Assembly (NCBI GenBank): GCA_015179045.1 | Contig: WHUZ01000036.1 | Span: 528,132-592,131, forward strand | Length of the DNA: 64,000 bases | Direction: 5' to 3' | From: Kalaharituber pfeilii | Lineage: Eukaryota > Ascomycota > Pezizomycetes > Pezizales > Pezizaceae | Shown: piece after piece, positions 1 through 13,000 of the stretch | How positions within the stretch are numbered: the first letter of the stretch is position 1 | How the letters are laid out: every line of letters starts with the position of its first letter | Notes under the pieces: model-generated | The model's database searches: none | What the model was told of the DNA's origin: nothing | The model's input: only the letters and a program-made list of their open reading frames with translations | Program-made: the position numbers and the translations under genes

Positions 1-3000
1 ACATATTATTGCCGTACCAGGTTTCGAGATACACACTGTATAACAATTGAAAGATCGTAGAGGACTCACCTTTTACGTAATGCAAACCAAAAGCGGAAGC
101 CTCTTCAGTTTCTGACAATGTAATAACAGGTATGGGTTTTAACTCCGAAAATACGGCGAAGATGCGACGGCGAAGTATCACGCGCTGTTACATTGCAGCA
201 GCCAGGCGCCAGATGTAGGAAGATTGATTCAGACTGCAAAACCCTACTTGAAATGCTTTCCTAATGAATATAGTATGTAAAATAATTTCTCTGCCATCTC
301 CAAAATGTAAGGAAATGTACAAACATCCCCATGTCGCCGTATAATCTTCCCCCTATTCTCCAGACGTTTCCCACGCATACACAGAATGTATTGCCGAATA
401 CCTCTACAATCTCCACAAATGCATAAGCCTGGCCTGCCTAGATTTTCTACAACACGTGGCTCCCTTCACACCACTTCCAGAACCTTGCTGTGCATGCAAG
501 CATTATAGGCGGTTGTGTAGCCCCACCTCCACCACACACCTCCAAAAGTGTACAAATCTGGCTAGATACGTAAATGAAATCTTATGCATGAGGATGAGCG
601 TCAGGACCCCAATACTACAAGACTATATCTGCCGATTGGCATGGCATACGCCACAGGAGCACAGAGGCATACAGGTAGCTATGGTTCCAAAACTTCGAGT
701 TTAAGATTGAACACACAAATGATAGATATTCCCAAGGGTTGATAATTGATCTATGACCAGAATGTGGCCTAGTCATTTCCAATTGCGCCCCTCCTTACTC
801 ATCCAATATTGATAATAGGGTTCCTAAACCTGGCGACTACCGCCGCATAGACCCCACAGCGGTGCCGTGGAGCTGCGGCGGCCGGTATTCCGCAGCAGAG
901 GCGCAGTCACCCGTTGTCCTTGTTCCCTTCGAGTTTACAATTACCGCTGCCGGCTCTGAATGATTGGAAAGCTGAGGGGGAATTTGGCGAAAGGGTAGGA
1001 ATTCCCGAGTTGACGTCGTCTCAGGTGTGAGATATTGCAATTGGGTAACTTTTATTAGGCGCCGGCCGCAGTATCATTGAAAGAGTTTTTGACACAGTCA
1101 GGTCGCATTATGATACGGATTTCGTAAGTAAGACTCCAATTACGCACTTGAGACGTCAACTGCGCCGGACGCAAGAAGGTTATTTTACGTTACACTGGTT
1201 GAAACAATAATTCTGGGGTATGATAAAACTGTCTCTTTTATGGAATATGTTTTCAGGTGACTGAACCTGATACTGAGTGTCGTCCATGGCAAAACACACC
1301 CTGTATGGAATCAGGTTGTTCCAAATTGCAATCACCCAGCATTTGTCTAATTTTTACAGGTAATTGTCATTTGAGTATTTCTGAAACTAAAAGCACGTGA
1401 CCCGAGCCTTTGGCACGGGGTGTCTTGGATTCCTCTCCGAACGACAAGTCAGTTTCTTGCTTCGAAATTTACAATTGTATAGTATGACAAAGTCGTCGCT
1501 AGAGAGACTTCAGTGATGCATGTGTGGGCATAGAATTATAATAAATTAAAAAGAAATTGTGAGCTCGGTTCTTTGTCAAAGAATTGCTACTTCGGGCAAG
1601 TATAACCCAATTTATCGCTCTGCTCTGTAATCATCATTACGGTGACATATTCTTTATGATTGAAGGTGACAAGCTGTGGAGGCTCTCTGACAAGGTATCC
1701 ATCACAAATAAAATCTGGAATTGCCTGATATATACATATTGAATTAATCGGTCAGTGGGACCAGCCATCTGTCTCTAACAGTACCGTATCGCCAAAGTTA
1801 TGCTAGCTAGAGTGGGCCCGCAGAATATTGCCATGCCGGAGAGAAGAAGAATAGGGAGCTGAGTAAGGAATCCCTTGGAAGTAGGAATATACTTTACTAC
1901 AGGATAGAAGAGAAAACTTTAGCACTGAATCCAACCTAATGCTCCATATGAACTTGATATGTAGACGGTGAATTGCTAGATATTATATGTCTACCCTTTT
2001 TGGCTTAAACAACGATTGCCTAAGTTTCGCACAGATTTAATACTTCCGCATCAAGCGAAATTAAGCTTGCGCTATTCAAACGTGAAAATCGCATTTACTT
2101 ACGAAGTATCATACGTACTTCACTAGAATTTTATAGTACATCGCGAAATACTAGTAATATAGCCTCGTAGGAGATTACTATTAATGCACAACGGGTACAC
2201 GGTTTGGGGATACAGGTCTCCTTCAGCCCTACCCGCGCACTACATCCCCGCGATTCTTTTTTACCTATATGCCGTCATCTTCATGCAGTTTATTCATAAT
2301 ATGAAGTTGATAGGAGCAATGTACCTTACTGTGATATCACATATCAAAACCACGCGATAGCGTGGTTTATGCTTAAGTTTCGGCTTTGCAGACTAAACAA
2401 ATCGTTAATATTGCCAAGTGACCTAGCAATGTAATCTAAAAATCCTTGTCGTTCAGTATTCACCTCTTGGTCGTATCGCAAATGCATACAACAGCGACAA
2501 ACTCAAACAGGTAGGTCTAAGCTCTGCAGTCCTGCATCCTCTCTACCACTGTCTCGGGTCACGGAGTATTCAAGGCAAATTGATCGTGATTAGCTTAATA
2601 ACTCGCCAAAAAGCTCTATCTCCTTAACTCCGGAGCGTGCTAAACCTTCATCAGTATCCATCAATAACGATAGGACGCCTATCGCTAAGTTTGGTAATCA
2701 ACCCCGAAATAAGTATGCGCCAGCTATGACTCCGCTCCCCTTACACTGGGGGCCAAAGCATGCAATTCGGAGCGATCGTTCTAGCATTTGGAGTCACCGA
2801 ACTGCGCAGGCAGTGGAAACTATGAAGCTTAATTTTTAATAAATTCTAGAATTATAACAAGGAACAAGTGAGCTGGCATTGTCCAGATGTTGGGGGCTGG
2901 CAAAACCATGTAACTGGTTCCAGGTCGAGTTCCGGCAAAAAATTTGCTTAGGCGGTGAGTTCACAATTTTAGCCTATAATGATATCTGAGAGCTCAAATG

Positions 3001-6000
3001 CCTGGTCCCAAAATATCCAATGCGAGGAGTTTCGCAAATGCACGTGTTATTGGTTGATATTTATCAGAGGATGCAAAAGTGAATGGAGTGCATTCCATGT
3101 CTCCCATCTTGCTTGATGACCGTCGGGGAACAAATTCGCCTCCGATTCGCGCGTTACTTACTTTGGCTCTGGATAGACTTACTTGGAGAGCAGGAAGCAC
3201 TTCCAAGGATAGGTATTCAGCGTGCCGGAGATGTTCCTGATTTCGGCTAACATCGGGCATAGTCTAGCGCATGTAAACTTACCGGTAGATTTCGCAGTCA
3301 AAGTCCGAACGCGCCGGTCAACGGTTATGGAACCTAGGCACTGCCCACAAAAATGTAGGTCGTGTTTAATTTGATGTCACGAGCATCACTACTATTTACA
3401 ATTTCATTGCAAATCTCAATCCCGGGCACTTGGCAGATGAGCCGCCGAAGGGGAGCCGGAGTTTCAAGGAGCACATGCAGTGAATTGATAATTCGGCTCG
3501 TTGCATGCCATGTCCATGATCCTAGTCTAGTGGTATATAAGGTGTGCTGGATATGTAAGCAATGTATTGTGAGCGTGATTCACGGCAGAGAAGCACACAT
3601 CACGTTAGTAGCCTGCATACTGTAAAGGCAGAATAGCCTGGTCTGTGCTGGGCTCGCTTGTTGATTAGAAGCATAGTCAGCCTAGCCAGAGTATTCGAGA
3701 AAGTACATATGACAAAGTTCAGGAGCAGTTGCCAATGTTTATGACGTCGGGTTCCCTATTGCTCATATCTTCACACTTGGTCATGCATGATCACAAATCG
3801 TCCCTGCATCCTTAAGGCTCATATCGCATGCTTTATAGATATATCTTATTATCGCGATCGAACCATACTGGTAGAAGTAGTTATTCAGAGGAAATTAGAA
3901 CGTGTATAGATAGGCTAAATTCGGGTTTTCTTACTGTGTGCGGCAGCGAGCCCTATTGCCGCAACGTGTGGATACTGCAACTAGGTACCACGCCGCGCGT
4001 CAACGTGGCCGTAAGAACCTAATGTGAGTGGAGCCTTCTGCTCTCGGCATTATCTTATCCTCTATCTCAAGGAAAATGGCTTGGCTTGAGGGCTAGTTAC
4101 CCAGGACGTCAAAGCGCTGGGACTCGTTTACAGTCTTTCTCAACGAGCTTTTGAACTATTATGGACCATTCTTGAAATCCAGAATACATTAGAAGCAGCC
4201 CATGAGATAGTTCGCGATACGTACTTGACAGGCTGCTTCTAAGAAACATGTACAGTAGTATTTACCTGCGCCGTGGGCGGCCCGAACTCAGTTTTAACAA
4301 AAAGTGAGAGATAACGTGAATCCGCTCATTCCTGAAGATCTATCATAGCCGAGCTGAACCTTGGGTTCGTGATCACTCATCATCTTCCTACATTGTAATA
4401 ATTAATGGCCCGATACTCACTTAGACACGGGGCTGGAACAGTACAGAACCTGCATTATCTCATGAATCAACAGTATTGCAGAGTAATGTTTGATATAAGT
4501 GAGGAAGAAACACGTTCCGCACACCCGGGCGAGCTGAAGGCACTCTTGCAGGGGAGGATATTGAATCAAGGAATGATATTGTAATTTCGGAGCCTTTCGG
4601 AGCCTTTCGGAGCCTTCCGGAGCCTTTCGGATGGTAGCAAGACTGTTGTCGTTGTGGTATGGGGCTCAGAATGTCTAGGGCCATTTGAACAGCCCACCGA
4701 ACAGCAAAGCCGGAGTGAAACGGCTGCGTGACACTGGAATATGTTTGATTTCTCAGGTTTGTGGTTCCTGTGGCAATATTTCTTCTATTTAGATGGGATA
4801 TTTGGGCAACTGTCCACAGTCATATACACGACTCATTGCAGTTTCAACCATCTCAAGCGGGCAACGGCAGTAGGCACAAAGCCCCAAGGTCCTTTCCTAA
4901 TTCAAGGCAAACAAAGGGTCCTACCAGATATGGCAACTATCTTTAATGCGGGGATTTTTATCCACTTTGAGATAAAAGCATAGGCACCATTTGTATTGTG
5001 CGGAGCTTTTGTGCGGCCATTTTCACACATAACTGCCCGCGCATGCGCAATGCTGACACCAGTAGCAGATATACAGTGTACAGTACTCCGTATAAACGTT
5101 GTATAACCCATGCCAGCCAGATATTCTGTCTCAACCCCAGACTTCCAGGTCGTACCGGAAAGCTAGTTAAACAATTCCATTTGCGCTCATATTATACATG
5201 ACTGCTCAATGGCAATGCTCATGAATCCTCTCAGTGGATTAGCCGAGCTCTAGACGGACGATACGTCCTCACTTGTAACTAGATCTTCATTCGTACGCTC
5301 CGTCGGCAGTGCCGCTAGGCGAAGAATGACGACTGTATCCTTACATTGGTATAGGAGATTTACGCAAGCCGAAGTTCTAGCTCTCATAGACAAATAGACA
5401 TTAATGAGAATGTTAATCCTGTGATATTGTCCACGTGCATACGGTATTTAACCATTACTCCATGCATCTTGCCAACTACCCTAGACTAGTCCTTGTGAGC
5501 ATCAAGAAGCGAGGACAGCAAAAGCTTTACCAATCGTTAATGGATAATCTCAACTATGGCCAATATTTGCTGAAGGTCAAGTGGAACAATTGCCTGGGTC
5601 AACCTCCACAAGCTACCAAATTCGATTGATATCAAATATATAGCTACAAGTCTGCATGGAACCAAGCCGCCAACGTGGTTCGGCTCGAATATTTCCATGC
5701 TCCTTTAGGTAGTTCAGTGTCGGAGCCACCCTCCTGGAGCCACTACGCATTACCGTTCATGCACGTATACACGCGCAACATAATATTCATCCCATCCAAG
5801 ATCCCAGGCCTGCATGCTCTGCCATTTCTTGGGACGGAATCTGCTGGTATCCGTATACCTGTATCTATCCGGCCAGGACTGTTCCCAAAGCTTTGAACCG
5901 TCGGTAACACTACCAGTGTTGACTGAAACGATTTACAATACCCTGTGTTCATAAATGCCTACCGGTAAATATCAACGATCCCAATACCTCTATCACTGGA

Positions 6001-7045
6001 ACTGGAGTTCACGGGCGCTCTGTTTGTGACGAACCCCACAACGACTCCATGGACGTGCAGGAGTGAAGGCGATTGGAGCCAACATCCGTTCACGCAGTTT
6101 TACGTGTCTAGTAGGCACTGATATTCAGCCTGCGTAATTCACTTGTAGGGTGCCAATTAACGCGGGATGCCATACCATGATTGCGTTTTCTGTGGTTTGA
6201 ACTTACAAGTGACCAATAAACACCTATTTTCGTATACCACGTAAATGTACGGGAAAATTTGCCGCTCTACATGGTCGCTTGATTCGGAACGGCCGACATG
6301 CCGTCGCTAAGCCTCGAAAAAGACATGAATTGCGCACGCCCCTCACGTCGTACTCCCAAGGCGTATATCAGAGTAGGGTGGCAATGCGGGCTTCTTTTAT
6401 CACTTGGAAAGTACTCTGCTGAATCGTAAAGAGGATCTAGATAGTGCAGTGTGCAACGGTCCCGACCGTAGAAAATCGTTGACGTAGTGTATTTCAAATA
6501 CTTTACCGATGAGTTCCGGAGCGACTCATTGTCCCGATTCACGCAAGCGACATCATGGGGTTGCAACGTTGGTGCAACCGACCTATATTGGCTATTTCAA
6601 ACTCGGATGCGGTCGGAAGAGCAAGTTTTCAAAAAGCTACCATACACATATTTGTGCTCCATCTTCTAGATGATGCTAGGGCAATTATGAATTGACTTTC
6701 TCTAGAAAAACACTGAAACCATATTTGCCCTAGAATTTGCAATTCTACCTAACGGTGTTATCGACCGGTGGACACCACACTTCAGCACCGAATCTCCGAA
6801 AAACGGCGCGCAACACAAAAATAACGCCAATGATGCGATCACTGGAATATGAGTGACCAGGTGCGATATGGTGTATTTCAAATTTTAGGCGGTCAAGAAA
6901 CAGGCAAATTGATGTTATTATTGTCGGTCGGCGCGCCCTGTGGCTCTGGCTCAACTCGCCAGAAGAGGAAGGGTCCTTGGTGGTGGGACGCCGTGTACAA
7001 GTCCATTGTCAAATACTCTTACCAAGACAAGTAAAGTAAAGATAG
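1..7045. other. Gene-poor region, no gene recognised
   Basis: I see no protein family, RNA gene or transposon here. ORFs are all under about 100 codons, occur equally on both strands, and none has a recognisable motif or a convincing intron structure. Composition looks unbiased, without the AT extremes seen further right. It could be intergenic DNA or very old decayed repeats. The only local structure noted is a 10-bp tandem repeat at 4588-4630. Confidence 0.5.
4588..4630. repeat. 10-bp tandem repeat, about 4 units
   Basis: Four head-to-tail copies of AGCCTTTCGG, one with a T-to-C change, preceded by a partial unit. Short and isolated; no function inferred. Confidence 0.9.
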
Positions 7046-8273
7046 TTAATCGCAGTCCAGTATCGTCTTAGAAGGCGATATCTTGTGTCGGGAATTTCCT
7101 GCGACAGCGGAGTTGATGTGAGGAATAATAATGGAACTGCTGCCGAAGCTTCTGAAACAAAAGCGAGATGGAGAGATTATTTTTAGCATGACACCCAGGG
7201 CAGCGCTGGCCGCCCCAGTATTCCAGAATCGCAGCAAAGCTTCCCAGGCCTCTTTTCTTACTAGCTCCCTTCCCACGCCAAAGCTGCGGTCTTGGGCAAA
7301 TAAGGGAATGGGGTGTGAGGCTCAGCAGTAAATTACCTGCCTAGCCTGCCTGACCAGGGCAGTTGGGCGGTTGATTGAAGCACGCAGTGCCGCAAAGTCG
7401 CTGGAGGACTAGCCTCCATTCCCTCCGCCCACGAAGTTGCAATGCGACGCCCAGACGTTAGGGTTCAAAAATAAATCGCAAAGTTTGGGGAAACGCGAGC
7501 AGAAGGGGAGGGCGTGCATAGCGGCCCTCTTTACTGCAACGCAACCCAGCCCAACCCATCGAGGGCAAGCGGACTTAGTCCGCGAAAATAACCCACGCGA
7601 AGTGTGTGCAAGGCCACTTCTGTGGGAGGGTGGTGGCTGCCCGACCCCATCACGATGCCAATGCAATAGCAGGTATGGGGGGCATGCTGGCTGCTGCACC
7701 ATGCTTACTCAGGGTGCAGCCGCGGGGTATGGCAGCATGCACTGCTGCATGCAGCTAATGGGCGGAAGAGACGAATAAGACTTGTCACTCCAGGGCAGTG
7801 CAACCCACCAGCCTGTGGGGAGTCTATTTTTCAAGTAGAGACGGGGGTGGCCTTCGCCGGATGCTTTGCGCATGGGTGCACCCACCTTGCCCTGCAACAG
7901 TTCCCCCCCACCTCCTCAACATTGAGCCCCTCCACCCAGCCAGCTGCATCCATAAGGCTGGAAAACAAGCGCAGGGGTCAAGGAGGGGGGTGACCCAGCA
8001 CATGAGCACGGTAGGTATGGCGGTGGAGACTTATGATGCTAACTTAATTGACCACTGCCTAGCTAAGATAACTTATAAGATGTCGTCCACTTCCGTTGGG
8101 AGTCCCATTCCATCACCATCGGCATCACAACAACCAACATAGCGTTCACATCTAAGACGCCAATCAGTCTCACATCATTCTCGCAATTAGATATAGAAAA
8201 CCAGAAGTCTTCTGCTCTACCTCTCAACATCAGCTCAATAGAAGCGATTATACCGCAAAGCAAGTCCTTCGCC
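7046..8273 (+). promoter_or_regulatory. GC-rich upstream region and likely 5' leader of the bZIP gene
   Basis: Composition changes sharply from the flank to GC- and C-rich sequence ending at the bZIP start codon. Overlapping ORFs of 60-114 codons lie on both strands (for example 7437-7778 and 7798-8142 on plus), but none shows a known domain and their overlap argues against coding. The last 100 bases before the ATG are pyrimidine-rich, as is common in fungal leaders. I infer a promoter plus leader, possibly with upstream ORFs; no specific factor site is claimed. Confidence 0.45.
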
Positions 8274-9331
8274 ATGCAATCAACCTACTCTTTCCCAACT
8301 TCAATTGTTTCCTCTCGTCCACCTATGTCATCACACTACGCACCATACAACCCACGAGCAACCTCCACATCGTCCACCACAAGGACGACATCTGAGTTCA
8401 AGGGGAGCACAAATCCCAGCGAGGACTGGACCAAGATCTCGGACCTTGCCGAGAGGAGGAGAATCCAGAACCGTATTGCTCAGAGGAACTATCGTGTGTT
8501 ACCCTCTTCCGCAATCAGCCTCTGTATTACGCAGCAGTACTAACAGGGTGGCATATAGGCAAGAAGCTCAAGCGCCGCCTTGAGGACCTTGAGCGCCGCG
8601 CTAAGTCCAGGTCAATCTCTCCCAATGGTGAAGAAACCGACGGCCGCTCAACTCGCGAGTCCTCAACAGAGCAGCCACATGCTACCAGCTCTGTATCCAC
8701 AGCAGTCATCACTACTCCAGTAGCCACTACCATCGACACATCCGCTCCAGTGTCTACTACCTACGATTACAGCACCTCATACAGCACAGCCAGTGCTGCA
8801 ACTCCTTACCCATCACAGTACAGGACATCCGCAAACTCTTTGGCGTATACATCGGCCTCTGCTCCCAATACAACCTATGTGTCGGCTCCCATTGACTACT
8901 CTCAACCATCAAGTACTGGGTACATGTATGCTGCATATGACCACACCCAGCAAACAGGTCAAACAGACATGTCTGTGATCGACCCCAGCTTCATCCTTCC
9001 CCCACCTTCCATCGCCTCGACTTCATCGAACAGGGTCCCAGGTATCATGAGGACGGGCGGCATTTACGAGGTGGACAACGCCCCAACAAACAGTGGCGTG
9101 AGTTCATACTATCTCAATGCTAGCTCATATGGTAAGCTCTCCAACACTCAACCTGAACAGCAATACTTGGCCTTCTTCAATACGGCTGCTGACCGGTCTG
9201 TGTTTGAAGATTTTCAAGATCCCTATTTTGCAACCGGGGGCCTCTCGAGCAGCTACTATAATCTTGATCACTTGAACCCTTTGCCACCACTTTTGAACAC
9301 TCCACAGTACACTACTTCCCAGCGAAATTAA
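8274..9331 (+). CDS. bZIP transcription factor, two exons
   Basis: Exons 8274-8493 and 8559-9331 give about 330 residues. The intron (8494-8558) begins GTGTGT, has a perfect TACTAAC at 8538-8544 and ends TAG; splicing joins NY to RKKLKRRLEDLERR. The basic region is at residues about 58-76, with the N-x7-R DNA-contact signature at N66 and R74 (RRRIQNRIAQRNYR), typical of fungal AP-1-type bZIPs. The zipper is very short: leucines at 77, 81 and 84, then a Ser/Thr-rich region. The rest is rich in Ser, Thr, Tyr and Pro, as in an activation domain, and ends with a Leu/Pro-rich tail. The product should be a nuclear DNA-binding regulator; its targets cannot be told from sequence. ATG 8274 is the first in-frame start before the basic region. 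This is the only confidently intact ordinary host gene in the left half. Confidence 0.9.
8494..8558 (+). other. Spliceosomal intron in the bZIP basic region
   Basis: 65 nt, GT...AG, with a canonical TACTAAC branch point 14 nt before the acceptor. It interrupts an arginine codon (C|GC) in the conserved basic region, and removing it restores a continuous frame. Using the later GT dinucleotides would break the frame. Confidence 0.9.
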
Positions 9332-10060
9332 TCGCCCAGAAGTGCGAAAAAAATTACGCATCTCGGTATCCTATTGTAATTTCTTATTTTTCTTAAAATC
9401 TCAAATGTTTCTCATTTCAGGGGTTTCTTGGGCTTTCTCTTCTATTTCTGGCGGGTTTTTATTTCTATTCCTTTTTCCTTTGTTTGTGTCTATTTCCTTT
9501 TGCATCCTCCAGCGGCAACGAATAGACGAATGTAACTAGTACTGAACTTTCTTTTGTTTCATTTTTCTTTTGTTCTTGCATTTTCTATGATAGAGAAATT
9601 CGGGTATGTTCTGGGACTTGCTCTTTTTGTTTCATTTTGTGCAACGCGTGTTCTTTTCTTGTCACATGTATGGGAGCCGGGACTGGGGAGCCGGGGGGCG
9701 GAGCATCTTGGTGGGGGTGTTGGGCTTGCGATCACTTGGGATATCCTCGACGTGCTCAAGGATAAGGCAGTTTTGATCGCGCATAAGGCGGTAAAGGGAA
9801 CTGGCACGACAGACAGATTTAATTTAGCTTGGGTTCGGTATACTTGATGAAGGAATTGGGGACTATTGGGAGGGATCATGGTTATTACTACTGCATTATT
9901 TTTTGTTTCCGCTTAATCTTTAACGATATGTACCGCAGTTGGGAGATTTATGGGGTTCTAGGAGTTATCTTAATTTTTATTGCAATATTAATCATTCAAG
10001 TGTACCTCTGAGAAGCTCGAGCTGAACAATACAAGTCGAGTGCATGACGATTAAGAAACC
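9332..10060 (+). other. T-rich 3' flank of the bZIP gene
   Basis: Strongly T-rich plus strand straight after the stop codon (TAA 9329-9331), with short hydrophobic pseudo-ORFs produced by the T-richness. It probably holds the 3' UTR and transcription end. No gene recognised. Confidence 0.5.
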
Positions 10061-13000
10061 AAATGTTCCAGATCACATCGTTTACAAATGGCGCATAGAA
10101 AGTGAGTGCAACCTTGGGACAAATTTAGGAAGTCGTCACCTGTCCTAACTGGGCGCAGGTCGTCTATCGCTTGATTGGTTAGATGGGACCCTGCCCACGA
10201 AGGCCAGCCAATGGCTGCGCGACGCGCAACTGGCTTCGCTTTAACGGAACTTTTGCCTAAGAGTTGCTACAACCTGGGATCTAGTTCTACATATTATCTG
10301 CGCCGTGTCTTCGCTTGGTTTTCAGCTCGCCGCTCGTACGGCGTTCCCTCTGAGGAACTGTGCTGCCTGAACGCGCATCAAAAACTGTTCCGCACCTTGC
10401 TTTTTTTTAAATCGCGCGACACTCTTCTCATACTTTATGCTATTTTTTTTTATGTTGTACGAGGCTTGCCGGAATTCCAGAGAGTTTCTGTGAGCGGCGC
10501 ACGCGGAAATGGTTCAGGTCATTGACCATGGGCATGGGGCACAGCAGAGCTTTCGCAAATTCCACACTGCAATATTTCCTTTTTATTTTTTTTCACTGCT
10601 TCTTTCTCGTTGTCTCTTTATGGGGAGTGTGCAGCGTATTGATCAGCTGCTCCGCTTTGCTACTCCACCAATAAGTTTCTACATACTATTTTCCCCTTCT
10701 TGAAAAGTTTCCGAGAAATACGGGCACGGGAATGCCGAGAGTTGAGGGGGGGTACGGATTCATTTTTTTTTTTTTTTACTTCGCAGAACCAATAATTTGC
10801 GACGATCCCAGGCCACAGCCCCCATGTGTGCAGAGAGGTTGAAAGGAGCACATGGAAATAGTAAAATAGTAAAAATTCTGAATTAGAAAGATTTAGTGTA
10901 GAAAGCTAGGTTTTTTCGGTAACTAGTGATCTTGGACAATCTGGATCTGGGGTTGATTAGAAAAAATATCTAAGCAAAAATAAAAAATAAAAGGTAAAAC
11001 GTTTTCTGACAAAGACAATGACGATTGTCTCCGCTAACGACTGTAGCTGACAGGATAGCGGTATAGAGTACGAGGTGCTCTATCTATGAGCAATCCCCCA
11101 TTAGTGAGGGACCTCGCTAGCAGCAGTGACCTCTATGATTGACTCTAACTGATATGCCCCACTACGCTTTCCTGTCTCCAGTGTAGCATGGGTTCACCCA
11201 TCTCCCCCCACTGGGCTTCACTGGCCCCATGTCACGAGCGCCTCAGGTCAAGGACCTCACACCATACCATGCCTGCCATCTCGATTCCGCCTAGCCTACA
11301 GTGCCATCGGGCAGGCAATTGCAGGAGGACACATTCCCACGGACGCTCCGGGTGTAACAGGCAAGCAGCCAAAAACATACCTGATCAAGTAAACGAGACT
11401 AGCCAAGAAGAGCGAACCGAGGAAGGAACGAAGGAGCTGCTGGACTCCACCACCATGTACGGGATTCCGGAAAGGTCGGCGCCCGGCATCTCCGACCGGG
11501 ATTTCGTTCGTCTCTGTGCTCTCCAGGATTGCATCACATATGTCGGTGTGTTGGTGGACGCGCATTCATCGAAAATTGATCACATGTATTGATTGCTATC
11601 GATAGTTGGAGTCATGATCAGAGGCGAGATAGGCTATAGGCACCTGGGATACGGGGTTTAATCATTCATACACGATGCAGAATGTTGTCATTGGGCAAAT
11701 TGGTCCGGGTTGACGAGTGAGGACCGAGTGAAACGCCCTGTCTTCACTTCGTCCCACTACACTACTTCGGGTCATGCAGCTAGCGCTGGGCTGGACTGCA
11801 GAAATGGGAGAGCATCGGAGTTGCGGACGAATGCTATCACCCGACTTGCGACCCGTTCGCAAAAGAGCAGGCAAGCGGAAACGCTTTGGCGTGGGGCTTG
11901 GGAAGAAGTAGCCGAGTGGCAGCCCAGGAACTTGGGGATGGATCTCCCAGTGAGAATACAGTATCGTTGTTACTTTTTCCACCGCTCGTACGCTGGGATA
12001 CTATTGTATGGCATAGGTCGCGGTGATTAGTGATTGAAACTGTTTATTTCCCCAAATCGCAGGACATCCCACGTACCCAGCTCGAAGGGCTGCAAGGCAG
12101 CCCATTCATCCTTTGTACGTCTCAGTTCGTTCCGTCACAATCGGGCTGCGAATGTGCCTTAGGTCTAGTCTCCCGCATCAACTGAGCCCAGCAATGATTC
12201 GAGTCATTTTAAAATCTGCCTAAGAAGTCTGCACTGCACCGATCGGCAGCCTTTCTCCACATATTCCACTCGACAATAGTCGAAAAACCGCTTGAGCCTC
12301 ACTGTATGAATTTATTCCGCGCTCCCCCTTCTCCTCTCCCCTCACAAGCGCACTTGTAAGGAGCACTATAGCTAAAGTGCCTATAATGCTGCAGGCTGTT
12401 CAGCCTCAGTGTGTAACGATACTTGTACATGTTTAATAATAAGTTTATCAAATAGGAAGACAGCGGCGTAGCTCTGCGCGAACCTGTCCTATGCTGTGAT
12501 TAATGCAACTTGTGCATACAAGGGCAGGAACATGCTCCACTCTGCTCTGCGACTTCATATACAGATCATCAACAGCCGCGCATACCCGCAAATCGAATTG
12601 GTCATGGGTTATCTCAGCATCCAACTTCCTGTCCTAGAAATATTAATAACGAATAGCGACAAATGTAGAGAATCCCAGATATCGTGGCAGCGGGCAATCA
12701 AAACATATGATCATTATTAAAAATCTATTACGGCTTTGACAATCTCGACTACTCACTCCCTCACCACTTTCTTATTTCCTTCTTTAAGTTCGCAAGTTGT
12801 AGTAGGCTCCTATGTAATTTCCTCAGCCCATGTATGAATTAACAATCGCTAACCTTAGCTTCTTAAGGTTATAGCGTCGTCTCAGGAGTCGACGTATAAC
12901 CACACAGGTACTAGGTGCAGTTACTGGACGCCACAATCCTGGCCTGGATACTTGGTAGAAATATATCGACTGTCAAGTTGCAAGATATCTGATTTCGATA

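Noticed and set aside
7437..8142. Two plus ORFs of 113 and 114 codons as genes
   Set aside because: They overlap minus ORFs, show no domain and lie in the GC-rich region directly upstream of the bZIP gene; more likely promoter or leader.
9554..9879. Overlapping ORFs on both strands after the bZIP gene
   Set aside because: T-rich 3' flank, no motif, opposite frames equally open; probably UTR.
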